Counted from the first letter of the stretch, positions 8,052-18,812 are shown. The stretch: DNA of 64,000 bases from Agromyces agglutinans (GCF_009647605.1 NZ_WJIF01000016.1:1-64000), one strand, 5' to 3'. Notes: generated from the letters alone by a model not told the origin. Program-made: numbers and translations.

Positions 8052-9431
8052 TCAGTGGGAGAGGTAGGCGAGCAGGTCGCTGCGCGTGATGACGCCGAGC
8101 GCCTTGCCGCCATCGGTGACGAGCAGCGCCGGCGCCGAGCCGAACGCCTGGCGCGCGGTCACGACGGGCTCGTTCACGCCGATGAGGGGCAGCGGGTCGC
8201 CGACCACCGTCTCCACCTTGTCGGTGAGCTTCGCCTCGCCCGTGAAGACCAGGTCGAGCAGCTCCTGTTCGCGCAGGGATCCGCGCACCTCGCCGAGCAC
8301 GACGGGCGGCTCGGCCGAGATGACGACCAGCTGCGAGACGCCGGTGCCGGTCATCCGGTCGATCGCCTCCCGGATGGTGTCGCCGGGGTACGCGTACACG
8401 AGCGGCGCCGTGCGGTCGGCCTTGGACGCGAGGACGTCGGCGATCGTGTGGCCCTCGGGGGCGTTGCCGAAGCCGTAGGCCCGCATCCACTTGTCGTTGA
8501 AGATCTTGCCGAGGTAGCCGCGACCGCCGTCGGGCAGCAGCACGACGAAGACGTCGTCGGCGGTGACCTCGGGACGGGCGGCGGCCTCGAGCGCGGCGAC
8601 GACGGCCATGCCGGACGAACCGCCGACGAGGATGCCCTCTTCCCGAGCCAGGCGACGCGTCATCGCGAACGACTGCGCGTCGGTCACGGCGATGATCTCG
8701 TGCGGCACGGCGGGGTCGTACGCCCCGGGCCAGAAATCCTCGCCCACACCCTCGACGAAGTACGGCCGGCCGGTGCCGCCCGAGTACACCGACCCCTCGG
8801 GGTCGGCGCCGATGATGCGCACGCGGTCGCCCGAGGCCTCTCGCAGGTAGCGGCCGGTACCGGTGATGGTGCCGCCCGTGCCGACGCCGGCGACGAAGTG
8901 CGTCACCCGCCCGTCGGTGTCGCGCCAGATCTCGGGACCGGTCGTCTCGTAGTGCGAGCGAGGGCCGTTGGGGTTCGCGTACTGGTTCGGCTTGAACGCG
9001 CCGGGGATCTCGCGCACGAGACGGTCGGAGACGCCGTAGTACGACTCGGGGCTGTCGGGCGCGACCGCGGTCGGCGTGACCACGACCTCGGCGCCGTAGG
9101 CCGTCAGCACGTTGATCTTGTCTTCGCCGACCTTGTCGGGCAGCACGAAGACGCAGCGGTAGCCGCGCTGCTGGGCGACGAGCGCGAGCCCGACGCCGGT
9201 GTTGCCCGAGGTCGGCTCGACGATCGTGCCGCCCGGCTTCAGGTCGCCGCTGGCCTCGGCGGCATCGATGATGCGCGCGGCGATGCGGTCCTTCGAGGAC
9301 CCGCCCGGGTTCAGGTACTCGAGCTTCACGAGGACCGTGGCATCCGTCACGCCCTGCGTGACCCGGCCGAGCTTGACGAGCGGGGTGTCGCCCACGAGGT
9401 CGACGATGGATTCGGCGTAGTTCATGTTCAT
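8052..9431 (-). CDS. cbs: Cystathionine beta-synthase
   Basis: A 459-residue PLP enzyme that condenses homocysteine with serine (or O-acetylserine) to cystathionine. The PLP lysine is Lys47 in NPGGSSKDRIA, and the phosphate-binding loop is TSGNTG (about 75-80) with GTGGTITGTG further on. The C-terminal third (about 340-459) holds a pair of CBS domains, the usual regulatory module. The ATG at 9431 follows ACAGGAA at a longish distance; an ATG two codons later is an alternative. A cysteine-codon leader peptide lies 95 bp upstream, so expression is probably cysteine-responsive (inferred). Confidence 0.93.
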   Translation of the reverse strand: MNMNYAESIVDLVGDTPLVKLGRVTQGVTDATVLVKLEYLNPGGSSKDRIAARIIDAAEASGDLKPGGTIVEPTSGNTGVGLALVAQQRGYRCVFVLPDKVGEDKINVLTAYGAEVVVTPTAVAPDSPESYYGVSDRLVREIPGAFKPNQYANPNGPRSHYETTGPEIWRDTDGRVTHFVAGVGTGGTITGTGRYLREASGDRVRIIGADPEGSVYSGGTGRPYFVEGVGEDFWPGAYDPAVPHEIIAVTDAQSFAMTRRLAREEGILVGGSSGMAVVAALEAAARPEVTADDVFVVLLPDGGRGYLGKIFNDKWMRAYGFGNAPEGHTIADVLASKADRTAPLVYAYPGDTIREAIDRMTGTGVSQLVVISAEPPVVLGEVRGSLREQELLDLVFTGEAKLTDKVETVVGDPLPLIGVNEPVVTARQAFGSAPALLVTDGGKALGVITRSDLLAYLSH

Positions 9432-9525
9432 GCTGTGTGTTCGTTCCTGTCAGTCACCGGCTCTGGTGGAGAGCGCCGAACAGCGAGCGGATGCTGCGCG
9501 CGGCGTTTCGGAAGGGGTCGCCTGC

Positions 9526-9570
9526 CTAGCGACGACAACACAGCAGTGAAGAGCTCACGGAGACCACCAT
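9526..9570 (-). CDS. Cysteine leader peptide (14 codons) upstream of cbs
   Basis: A short open frame, MVVSVSSSLLCCRR, carries two consecutive Cys codons (TGT TGT) just before its end and stops 95 bp before cbs. Known polycysteine short frames upstream of cysteine and sulfur genes in mycobacteria act as cysteine-responsive attenuators; this one fits in position and composition. A GTCGC/GCGAC stem flanks the stop codon. No Shine-Dalgarno site or clean -10 box precedes the ATG, so the exact start (ATG 9570 or an internal GTG) is uncertain. Confidence 0.65.
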   Translation of the reverse strand: MVVSVSSSLLCCRR

Positions 9571-9584
9571 ACAAGGCGGCGCGC

Positions 9585-11147
<1,563 letters not shown>

Positions 11148-11303
11148 GTCGTCCCCCTTCGACAGGCCGAGCCTATCGTCGGGATCGGCACGGCCCCCCG
11201 GCGCAGGTGGCTCACAGCTGCATGCACTCGAATGGTTCGGGACCGCCGCGTAGCCTGAGACTGCGACGTGTCCGCCGCATCCCCCGACCGGAAGGCCCCT
11301 CCC

Positions 11304-11975
11304 GTGAGCGCCAGCCCCTCGACCGGCTCCTCCCGACCGACCGCCAAGCAGCAGCGAGCCGCCGAGCGGGAACGCAAGCTCGCCGAGTACAAGCGCCAGG
11401 AGGCGCGCCGCAAGCGCAACCGCAAGCTCGCCATCGGCGGCGGCATCCTCGCGGCCGTGGTCGTGGTCGGCCTCGTCGTCGCGGCGTTCGTGCTCGCGCC
11501 GAAGCCCGCGAACTACACCGCCGGCGGCTCGGGTGCGCAGATCGAGGGCGTCGAGACGTTCGACAACGCGTCGGCCCACGTGCCGGGCGCCGTCGACTAC
11601 CCCCAGACGCCTCCCGCCGGCGGCGAGCACAACCAGGTGTGGCTCAACTGCGGCGTGTACACCGAGCCCGTGCCGAACGAGAACGCCGTGCACTCGCTGG
11701 AGCACGGCGCGATCTGGGTCACGTACGACCCGTCGCTGCCGGCCTCGGAGCTCGAGACCCTGAAGGCCGCGCTCCCGTCGACGTACGTCGTGCTCTCGCC
11801 GTTCGATGGGCTCCCCTCCCCGATCGTGTTGAGCGGCTGGAACGTGCAGCTCCAGGTCGACGAGGCGGACGACGCGCGCGTCGGCGAGTTCCTCGAGGAG
11901 TACTGGAAGAGCGACCTCGTACCCGAGCCCGGCGCGCTGTGCACGGGCGGCGTGGACGCGCCCGGCAAGGCGTGA
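11304..11975 (+). CDS. DUF3105 membrane-anchored protein
   Basis: A 223-residue protein. A Lys/Arg-rich, probably coiled N-terminus (about 15-40) is followed by one membrane segment (about 42-65) and an outer domain with HVPGAVDYPQTPPAGGEHN, WLNCGVY and NAVHSLEHGAIWVTYDP, the DUF3105 hallmarks. Conserved His and Cys suggest a metal or redox role, but the function is unknown. GTG 11304 is chosen because GGAAGG lies 8 nt upstream; a GTG at 11268 is in frame without a site. It overlaps the DUF305 gene by 4 bp, a pair often seen together in actinobacteria. Confidence 0.82.
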   Translation: MSASPSTGSSRPTAKQQRAAERERKLAEYKRQEARRKRNRKLAIGGGILAAVVVVGLVVAAFVLAPKPANYTAGGSGAQIEGVETFDNASAHVPGAVDYPQTPPAGGEHNQVWLNCGVYTEPVPNENAVHSLEHGAIWVTYDPSLPASELETLKAALPSTYVVLSPFDGLPSPIVLSGWNVQLQVDEADDARVGEFLEEYWKSDLVPEPGALCTGGVDAPGKA

Positions 11976-12676
11976 GCGACGCCGAGCCGAGCCGTCGGCG
12001 GCCGGCGCGGCTCGCCGCGCTCGTCGCGGCGGGCATCGCGCTCGTCGTCGTCGCGATCGTCGCCTTCTCGTTCGGGCGGCTCTCGACGCTCTCCGACCCG
12101 ACGCCCGCCGACCGCAGCGCCGACGCGGGGTTCGCGCGCGACATGCAGGTGCACCACCTGCAGGGCGTCGAGCTGGCGATGCTGATCCGCGACCGCTCGG
12201 AGGCCGACGACATCGCGCACCTCTCGTACGACATCGCCACCAGCCAGGCCCAGCAGGCCGGCCAGATGTACGGATGGCTCGAGCAGTGGGGTCTCTCGCA
12301 GGCCGGCTCGGAACCGTCGATGACGTGGATGACGCGGCCCGCGCGCGGTGGGTCCGACGGGTCGGGCCACGATGGGCATTCGGATGCCTCGGGGTCGGCC
12401 GCCGCGGGCGCCGCGACGGCGCACGAACCGGGTTCGCCGATGCCGGGCCTCGCGACCCCCGAGCAGGTCGCGCAGCTCGAGGCGTCGACGGGCGTCGAGG
12501 CCGAGGAACGCTTCCTCGAGCTGATGATCGCCCACCACCGCGGGGCCGTCGAGATGGCCGAGGCGGCGCTCGACCGGGCCGACTCCGGCGTCGTGTTGAA
12601 CCTCGCCCGGGCGATCGTCGCGAGCCAGTCCTCCGAGATCGAGCTGATGGAGCGCATGCTCGCCGAGCGCGAGTGA
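11972..12676 (+). CDS. DUF305 membrane-anchored protein
   Basis: A 234-residue protein with one N-terminal membrane segment (about 13-35) and a four-helix-type outer domain. The two DUF305 His-Met motifs are visible: MQVHHLQGVELAML and MIAHHRGAVEMAEAAL, separated by a His/Gly/Ser-rich linker. Some relatives bind copper; the function here is inferred. The GTG at 11972 overlaps the DUF3105 stop (GTGA), so the two genes form a translationally coupled operon. Confidence 0.85.
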   Translation: MSDAEPSRRRPARLAALVAAGIALVVVAIVAFSFGRLSTLSDPTPADRSADAGFARDMQVHHLQGVELAMLIRDRSEADDIAHLSYDIATSQAQQAGQMYGWLEQWGLSQAGSEPSMTWMTRPARGGSDGSGHDGHSDASGSAAAGAATAHEPGSPMPGLATPEQVAQLEASTGVEAEERFLELMIAHHRGAVEMAEAALDRADSGVVLNLARAIVASQSSEIELMERMLAERE

Positions 12677-12749
12677 ACCTCGATCGGGCTCCTCCGGCAA
12701 CCACCCAACTCACCGCGCCCGGGGGCCACTCCACGCCACGGTCTACCTG

Positions 12750-12809
12750 TCGACAAATCGACCCGCTACAAGTCGACAGATCGACAAATCGACCCGCTAC
12801 AAGTCGACA
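12750..12809. repeat. Two 29-bp direct repeats, 31-bp period
   Basis: The 29-bp unit at 12750-12778 recurs exactly at 12781-12809. Each unit contains CGACAAATCGACCCGCTACA and ends in AAGTCGACA. They lie in the gap between two convergent genes (12677-12859). No hairpin of terminator type is obvious; I cannot assign a role. Confidence 0.85.
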
Positions 12810-12859
12810 AGAAGACCGCGCGCGTGGACGTCCTCCCCCACCCCGCGGAAATCAGCGCG

Positions 12860-13228
12860 CTACGGGCCGAGGAACCCGTGCCGCTCGAGCACGGTGTCGA
12901 TGAGCACCTTGAGCGCCGGCTTCGCGTCGACGTTCGAGTACTTCACCGCAACGTTGCCCTTGCCGCCCTTCGCGCCGGGGATGTCGGCCTGCGCCTGCGC
13001 GATGAGGTCGAAGTCGATCGCGTGCGTCGCGAAGTGGTCCTTCGCGGCCGTGAACATCACGTACCCCTTCTGGTAGCTGTCGAAGAACCGGTACATCGGC
13101 ACCTGGCGGAACATGATGGGCGAGAGCCGCGGCGCGCGCTCGTCGACGTACGACCAGAACTCGGTGAGCCACGGCCTCCCGATCTCGGGAGCGTTCCGCA
13201 GGTAGGCCTCGGGCGATTCGGTGACCAT
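12860..13228 (-). CDS. DUF1801-family (YdhG/iron-chaperone-like) protein
   Basis: A 122-residue cytosolic protein of the DUF1801 fold: the N-terminal PEAYLRNAPEI region, a central YMFTAAKDHFATHAIDF-type core (here MFTAAKDHFATHAIDF) and GGKGNVAVKYSN near the C-terminus. Members resemble frataxin in fold and some are annotated iron chaperones; the function is inferred only from the family. ATG 13228 lacks a Shine-Dalgarno site, so it may be leaderless or weakly translated. It faces the DUF305 gene. Confidence 0.7.
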   Translation of the reverse strand: MVTESPEAYLRNAPEIGRPWLTEFWSYVDERAPRLSPIMFRQVPMYRFFDSYQKGYVMFTAAKDHFATHAIDFDLIAQAQADIPGAKGGKGNVAVKYSNVDAKPALKVLIDTVLERHGFLGP

Positions 13229-13272
13229 GCGAGGAGGGTACCGCGTCGCGCGCCCGGCCGACCGGTTCGGCG

Positions 13273-15252
13273 CTACTCCGCCACCGAAGCCGCCTCCGCG
13301 ACCCCGGCCGACGCCTCCGGCACCGACCCCGGCACCGACGCCGGCACCGAAGCCGGCGCCTGCGCCAGCTGCTGCCGGTACAGCGCCTCGTAGACGCCGC
13401 CTGCCGCGATGAGCTCGGCGTGCGTGCCGCGCTCGACCACGCGGCCCTCGACGATCACGAAGATGACGTCGGCCGCGACCACGGTCGAGAGCCGGTGCGC
13501 GATGGCGATCGTCGTACGGCCGCGGGCCGCGTCGTCGAGCGCTTCCTGCACGACGCGCTCCGAGATCGTGTCGAGCGCGCTCGTCGCCTCGTCGAGCACG
13601 AGCACGGGCGGGTCCTTCAGCAGCACGCGGGCTATCGCGATGCGCTGCTTCTCGCCGCCAGAGAGCCGATAGCCGCGCTCGCCGACGACCGTGTCGTAGC
13701 CGTCGGGGAACGAGGCGATCGTCTCGTGGATGTTCGCCGCGCGAGCGGCGGCCTCGAGCTCGGCGTCCGAGGCATCCGGCTTGGCGTATCGGAGGTTCTC
13801 GGCGATCGTGGCGTGGAACAGGTAGGTCTCCTGGCTGACGATGCCGATCTGCGAGACGAGCGACTCCTGGCGGAGCTCGCGCACGTCGACGCCCGCGAAG
13901 CGCACCGACCCCCCGGATGCCTCGTACAGCCGCGGCACGAGGTACGAGACCGTCGTCTTGCCAGCGCCGGAGGGGCCCACGAACGCGGCGTACTCTCCCG
14001 GCTCGATCGTGAACGAGACGTCGTCGAGGGTGGGTCGGGCACCGGCCGGGGCATCCGGATACGCGAACGACACGTGCTCGAACTCGACGCGCCCCAGTGC
14101 GGCGTCGGCCGGCACCTCGCGCGCGTCGGGCGCATCCACGATCGCCGGCCGCAGGTCGAGGTACTCGAAGATGCGCGCGAACAGCGCGCTCGAGGTCTGC
14201 AGATCGAGCGCCACCCGCATGAGCCCCATCAGCGGGAACAGCAGCCGCGCCTGCACGGTCGTGAAGGCGACGATGGTTCCGGCGGTGACATCCGCGCCGC
14301 CCGCGATGAGCCAGCCGGCCACCAGGTAGACGATCGCCGGGACCGACGACATGAAGATGCCGACCATCGCGAAGAACCACTGCCCGGTCATCTGCTGCTT
14401 CACCTGCAGCCGGATCTGGTTCGCGTTCTCGTCGGCGTAGCGGTCGATCTCGCTCTGCTGCCTCGTGAAGCTCTTCGACAGCAGGATGCCCGAGACGCTC
14501 AGCGTCTCCTGCGTGATCGCCGTCATCTCCGACAGCGACTCCTGCGTCTTCGCGGCGACCTTCGCCCGCACGAGGCCGACGCGGCGCTGCGCGAACACCA
14601 TCACCGGCAGCAGCACGAGCGCGATGATCGTCAGCTGCCAGTTCAGCAGCAGCATCGCGACGAACGCCGAGATCACGGTGACGGTGTTGCCGAGCACGCT
14701 CGACACCGTATTCGTCAGCACGGATGCCACGCCGCCCACGTCGTTCTGCAGCCGCGACTGGATCACGCCGGTCTTCGTGCGCGTGAAGAAGCTGAGCTCC
14801 ATGCGCTGGAGGTGCGTGAACAGCCGCACCCGCAGGGCGCCCATCACCCGGTTGCCCACCGTCGCGGTCAGCCAGGTCTGCCAGACGCCGAGCAGCGTCG
14901 ACACGACGAACACGATGATCATGGCGAGCACGAGCCAGCCGAGCACCGGCAGGTTCGGCGGGGATGCCTCGCCGTCGGCGCCCACGGGGAACAGCCCGTC
15001 GTCGAACGCGCGCTGGGTCAGCAGGGGCGGCACGACGCTCAGCGCCGCGCCGATGAGCACGAGCACGACGGTGACGATGAGCGCGGCCTTGTGCGGGGCG
15101 AACAGCTCGCCGATGCGGCGCATCAGGTGCGGGATGCGCGGCGCGTCGGCGTTCTCGGCGCGCTGCGACGCCTCGTCGGCGCTCGAGATGCGGGTGCGCG
15201 GCTTGCCGAACTTGCCGGTCTGGCTGCCGGGCGGCGACTGGTGCATGCTCAC
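13273..15252 (-). CDS. ABC exporter, fused membrane and ATPase domains
   Basis: A 659-residue half-transporter of the MsbA/MdlB type. Residues about 50-345 hold six membrane helices. The ATPase domain (about 385-610) shows Walker A GPSGAGKTT, Q-loop near GIVSQETYLFH, signature LSGGEKQR, Walker B VLVLDEATSALD and H-loop IAHRL. The last 30 residues are a Pro/Ser/Val/Ala repeat (ASVPASVPGSVPEASAG). It probably exports a lipid or drug as a homodimer (inferred). GTG 15252 has AGGG upstream; ATG 15246 is the alternative. The gene lies just after the terminator of the AglEFG-like operon. Confidence 0.88.
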   Translation of the reverse strand: MSMHQSPPGSQTGKFGKPRTRISSADEASQRAENADAPRIPHLMRRIGELFAPHKAALIVTVVLVLIGAALSVVPPLLTQRAFDDGLFPVGADGEASPPNLPVLGWLVLAMIIVFVVSTLLGVWQTWLTATVGNRVMGALRVRLFTHLQRMELSFFTRTKTGVIQSRLQNDVGGVASVLTNTVSSVLGNTVTVISAFVAMLLLNWQLTIIALVLLPVMVFAQRRVGLVRAKVAAKTQESLSEMTAITQETLSVSGILLSKSFTRQQSEIDRYADENANQIRLQVKQQMTGQWFFAMVGIFMSSVPAIVYLVAGWLIAGGADVTAGTIVAFTTVQARLLFPLMGLMRVALDLQTSSALFARIFEYLDLRPAIVDAPDAREVPADAALGRVEFEHVSFAYPDAPAGARPTLDDVSFTIEPGEYAAFVGPSGAGKTTVSYLVPRLYEASGGSVRFAGVDVRELRQESLVSQIGIVSQETYLFHATIAENLRYAKPDASDAELEAAARAANIHETIASFPDGYDTVVGERGYRLSGGEKQRIAIARVLLKDPPVLVLDEATSALDTISERVVQEALDDAARGRTTIAIAHRLSTVVAADVIFVIVEGRVVERGTHAELIAAGGVYEALYRQQLAQAPASVPASVPGSVPEASAGVAEAASVAE

Positions 15253-15287
15253 TGCTTCACCCTACGCGCGCGCACGCAGACGACAGA

Positions 15288-15318
15288 CGGATGCCGCGGG
15301 CCGGGCCCGCGGCATCCG
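15288..15318. terminator. Terminator hairpin of the aglEFG-like operon, built from an octamer pair
   Basis: A perfect 15-bp inverted repeat with a 1-nt centre, starting CGGATGCCGCGGGCC and ending GGCATCCG. It lies 20 bp after the 15338-16327 permease stop. There is no run of T after it on the minus strand. The stem ends are the two orientations of the dispersed octamer discussed in the findings. Confidence 0.7.
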
Positions 15319-15337
15319 CTCCCCCTGCCCGCCTGGG

Positions 15338-16327
15338 TCAGCCCTTGGTCGCCCCCGCGAGGAGCCCTCGGACGAAGTAGCGTTGCAGGCCGAAGAACAC
15401 CGCGAGCGGGATGATCATCGAGATGAAGGCGCCGGCCGTCAGGCGCTCCCACTCCTGGCCTCTCGAGCCGACCATCTCCGCCAATCGTTGGGTGAGCGGC
15501 GCGACGTCTTGCGTGCCGCCCGAGAAGATGAGCGCGACGAGCAGGTCGTTCCACACCCAGATGAACTGGAAGATCGCGAACGACGCGATCGCCGGGGTCG
15601 CCAGCGGCAGCACGATGCGGAAGAAGATCTGCCCGTGCGTGGCGCCGTCGACGCGCGCGGCCTCGATGATGTCGCCCGGGATCTCGGCGATGAAGTTGTG
15701 CAGCAGGAAGATCGCCAGCGGCAGCCCGAACATGGCGTGCGCGAGCCAGACCGGTGCGTAGTTCTGCTCGGGGATGATCGGCACGACGTCGTGCAGCCAG
15801 GCCTGCATCGGCCGCAGCCAGGTCGAGAAGATCTGCAGCAGCGGCACGAGCGCCATCTGCAGCGGGATGATCTGCAACGCGAACACGAGGACGAAGAGCG
15901 TGGTCGCGCCCTTGAACTTGATCCACGCGAACGCGTAGGCGGCCATCGTGGCGAAGACCAGCGGGATGAGCGTGCCCAGCAGCGCGATCGCGATCGAGTT
16001 GACGATGTAGGCGCCGAGTTGCGGCGACGACTGCGACGTCGACAGCAGCACGTCCCCGTAGTTCTCCAGCGTGAACCCGGGGTTCTCGAAGATGGTCCAC
16101 CAGCCGGTCGTGCGCACGAGCTCGCCGGGCCGGAACGACGAGATGAGCAGGCCGAAGGTGGGAATGGTCCAGACGACCGCGATGATCAGCGACACGATGG
16201 TCGCCGTGCGCGACGTCAGGCGCTTCTTCACCCGCGCGGTCTTCGTGCCGCCGTACTCGGCCTGCTCGGCCTGCTCGAGCGAGCCGACGTCTTTGCCGAC
16301 GGGAAGGTCGGCGGGGGCGATGCTCAT
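15338..16327 (-). CDS. Sugar ABC permease, MalG/AglG-like
   Basis: A 329-residue inner-membrane permease with six membrane segments after a 35-residue cytoplasmic N-terminus. The EAA-loop that docks the ATPase is seen in EAARVDGATHGQIFFRIVLP (about 205-224). The start at 16327 has GGGAG 6 nt upstream and overlaps the upstream permease by 4 bp (ATGA). It is the last gene of the operon 18767-15338. No ATPase gene is present in the operon, so it presumably shares an MsiK-type ATPase encoded elsewhere, as is usual in actinobacteria. Confidence 0.9.
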   Translation of the reverse strand: MSIAPADLPVGKDVGSLEQAEQAEYGGTKTARVKKRLTSRTATIVSLIIAVVWTIPTFGLLISSFRPGELVRTTGWWTIFENPGFTLENYGDVLLSTSQSSPQLGAYIVNSIAIALLGTLIPLVFATMAAYAFAWIKFKGATTLFVLVFALQIIPLQMALVPLLQIFSTWLRPMQAWLHDVVPIIPEQNYAPVWLAHAMFGLPLAIFLLHNFIAEIPGDIIEAARVDGATHGQIFFRIVLPLATPAIASFAIFQFIWVWNDLLVALIFSGGTQDVAPLTQRLAEMVGSRGQEWERLTAGAFISMIIPLAVFFGLQRYFVRGLLAGATKG

Positions 16328-17292
16328 CGGATCTCCCTCTGCTTGCGAAGCACGTTGACGTTGTAGACCACGATCGGCAGCACCAGGAGGAACAGGATCA
16401 GCGCGAGCGCCGAACCACGGCCGACCTCGCTGGCCCGGAACGCCTGCGTGTACATCTCGTTCGCGATGACCGAGGTGTTGAAGTTGCCCGCCGTCATCGT
16501 GCGCACGATGTCGAAGACCTTCAGCGTCGCGATCGAGATCGTGGTGAGCACCACGACGAGCGACCCCCGGATGCCCGGGACGGTGACGTTGATGAACCGC
16601 TGCCACGCGTTCGTGCCGTCGAGCTCGGCCGCCTCGAGCTGCTCGGTCGGCACGCCCTTGATCGCCGCGCTCAGCAGGACCATCGCGAAACCCGTCTGGA
16701 TCCAGATCATCACGATGATGAGCAGGAACGTGTTCAGCGGATCGGTCTGCAGCCACTGCACCGGTTCACCGCCGAACGCGACGACGATGCCGTTCAGCAG
16801 GCCGATCTGGTCGCGGCCCGGCGACTTGTACTCGTACACGAACCGCCAGATGATTCCGGCACCCACGAACGAGATCGCGATCGGCATGAACAGGATGACC
16901 TTGTAGTACTTCTCGCCGCGCGACTTGTCGATGAACACGGCGTAGGCCAGGCCGATGATGGTGGAGATCGTCGGCACGAACAGCACCCAGATGACGGTGT
17001 TGATGAGGGTGCGGATCGCCGTCGGCTGCGTGAAGGTCCAGATGAAGTTGTCGAGGGTCCAGTCGCCGCTGCTGTCCTGGAAGGCGAGCAGCGACGTGCG
17101 GATCGCGGGATAGATGAGGCCGATGGTGACGAAGATCAGCGCCGGAGCCAGGAACCCCGCGAGCTGCCAGTAGTCGCGGCCGCGCTTCGGCGCCTTGTCG
17201 ATGAAGAAGATGAGGAGGCCGACCACCGCGGCGAACACCGCGAGCCCCATCACCACCTGCAGCAATTTGCCGAGCAGGTCTTCCGTCGTCAT
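16324..17292 (-). CDS. Sugar ABC permease, MalF/AglF-like
   Basis: A 322-residue permease whose first membrane segment (about 12-31) is followed by a cytoplasmic RGRDYWQLAGF stretch and five or six more segments. The EAA motif is EAAELDGTNAWQRFINVTVP (about 220-239). ATG 17292 has GGGAGG upstream and family similarity starts shortly after. It sits between the binding-protein gene and the second permease gene and forms with them an alpha-glucoside-type (AglEFG-like) importer. Confidence 0.9.
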   Translation of the reverse strand: MTTEDLLGKLLQVVMGLAVFAAVVGLLIFFIDKAPKRGRDYWQLAGFLAPALIFVTIGLIYPAIRTSLLAFQDSSGDWTLDNFIWTFTQPTAIRTLINTVIWVLFVPTISTIIGLAYAVFIDKSRGEKYYKVILFMPIAISFVGAGIIWRFVYEYKSPGRDQIGLLNGIVVAFGGEPVQWLQTDPLNTFLLIIVMIWIQTGFAMVLLSAAIKGVPTEQLEAAELDGTNAWQRFINVTVPGIRGSLVVVLTTISIATLKVFDIVRTMTAGNFNTSVIANEMYTQAFRASEVGRGSALALILFLLVLPIVVYNVNVLRKQREIR

Positions 17293-17408
17293 CGTGCCTC
17301 CCGATTCTCCGTTGAATTCAGCCGAAGCTGGGTAGCCGAGGGGCGGGGTTCGCACCCCGCCCCTCGATCATTCCGCGCCGGACGCGCAAGCGCCACCCGG
17401 CGCGCGGA

Positions 17409-18767
17409 CTAGCTCGCGGGCCAGCTGGCCTCGATGGTGTCGAGGACCTGCTGGGTCTCCTCGCCGGTGACCCAGGCCACGATGCCCTTCCAGAAGGAGT
17501 CGGCGCCGACGGCACCGGGCATCAGGTCGGAACCGTCGAAGCGGAACGTCGTCTCGGGGTCCTGGAGGATCTCGATCGACTGCACCAGCAGCTCGCTCGA
17601 CGCGTTCTCGGGGTCGACGCCCGTGTTCGCGCTGATGACGCCGCCGAGGCTCACCCGGTTGTTCGCCCAGGTGTCGCTCGACAGGTAGGCGCGGACCGCC
17701 TCGACCTCTTCGGCGTCGCGGAACGCGACCACGATCTCGCCACCACCCGTGACCGACAGCGGGTCGTCGGCGTTGGCCGGCGGGGTCAGGAAGCCGAACA
17801 CGTCGCCGTCGGACGCGACCTCGACCTCGTCGCCGCCCTCGGGGTTCCAGAAGGTCTCGTAGAACGAGGCCTGGTGGTGCAGCGAGCACTCGCCGTCGAT
17901 GATCGGGAGGCCGGCCGTCTGGAAGGCCTCGGTCACGAGCGTCGACACGTCGCCGATGCCGGCGTTGACCATCTCCTCGCTCTTCAGGTACTCGCCGACC
18001 GCGTCGAACGCCTCAGCGACCCGCGGGTCGTTGAAGGGAATCTCGTGCGTGACCCACTGGTCGTAGACGTCGGGGCCGTGCATGCGCAGCATGTAGTCCT
18101 CGATCCAGTCGGTGGCGGGCCATCCGGTGGCGTCACCCGACTCGAGGCCGACGCACCACGGGGGCGAACCCTTGTCTTCGGCGATCTGCTCGGAAAGGGT
18201 CTTCAGCTCGTCGAGCGTGGCGGGGATCTCGTAGCCGTTCTCCTCGAACTCGGCCGGCGAGTACCAGACGTAGCCCTTGATGCTCGCCATGAGCGGCGCG
18301 CCGTAGAACGTGTCCTCGTAGGTGCCGTACTTCTTCCAGTCTTCGGACCAGAACTCGTCGGTGTTCGCCTCGACCGCCTCGGAAGCCGGGATGAGCCAGC
18401 CACCCGCCGCGAGGCGGTTCATGAGGCCGGGCTGCGGCACGAAGCCGATGTCGGTCGCGTTGCCGCCCTCGGCGAGCACGGCGATCTGTGCCTCGAACTC
18501 GCTGGAGCCCTGGTAGTCGATCGAGATGCCGGTGCACGTCTCGAAGTCGGCCCACGACTCGACGAGCCGGTCGGCCTCGAGGTCGAGGATGGTGCCGCTC
18601 GCGGTGACCTCGGCGCCGTCGAACGTGCCGTACTGCTCGTAGTCGGCGCAGTCGACCTCGGCGGCGTCCTGCTCCGCGATGTCGCCCGTGCAACCGGTGA
18701 GGGCCAGTCCGACCGCGGCGGCCGCCACGACGGGCACCATCCACCGGCGATGCCGTGTGAGTCTCAT
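17409..18767 (-). CDS. Sugar-binding lipoprotein, AglE-like
   Basis: A 452-residue extracellular solute-binding lipoprotein (family 1). The signal peptide ends in the lipobox LTGC (Cys about 27). The mature part shows TGISIDYQGSSEFEAQIAV and GGNATDIGFVPQPGL, the pattern of alpha-glucoside binding proteins (AglE). It delivers the sugar to the two permeases downstream. ATG 18767 has GAGGAG at a good distance. A promoter and operator are visible upstream (18813-18861). Confidence 0.9.
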   Translation of the reverse strand: MRLTRHRRWMVPVVAAAAVGLALTGCTGDIAEQDAAEVDCADYEQYGTFDGAEVTASGTILDLEADRLVESWADFETCTGISIDYQGSSEFEAQIAVLAEGGNATDIGFVPQPGLMNRLAAGGWLIPASEAVEANTDEFWSEDWKKYGTYEDTFYGAPLMASIKGYVWYSPAEFEENGYEIPATLDELKTLSEQIAEDKGSPPWCVGLESGDATGWPATDWIEDYMLRMHGPDVYDQWVTHEIPFNDPRVAEAFDAVGEYLKSEEMVNAGIGDVSTLVTEAFQTAGLPIIDGECSLHHQASFYETFWNPEGGDEVEVASDGDVFGFLTPPANADDPLSVTGGGEIVVAFRDAEEVEAVRAYLSSDTWANNRVSLGGVISANTGVDPENASSELLVQSIEILQDPETTFRFDGSDLMPGAVGADSFWKGIVAWVTGEETQQVLDTIEASWPAS

Positions 18768-18812
18768 GTCGTCTCCTCGTTGAGTGTGAATGCAGGTGGG
18801 CCCCGATCCCCC

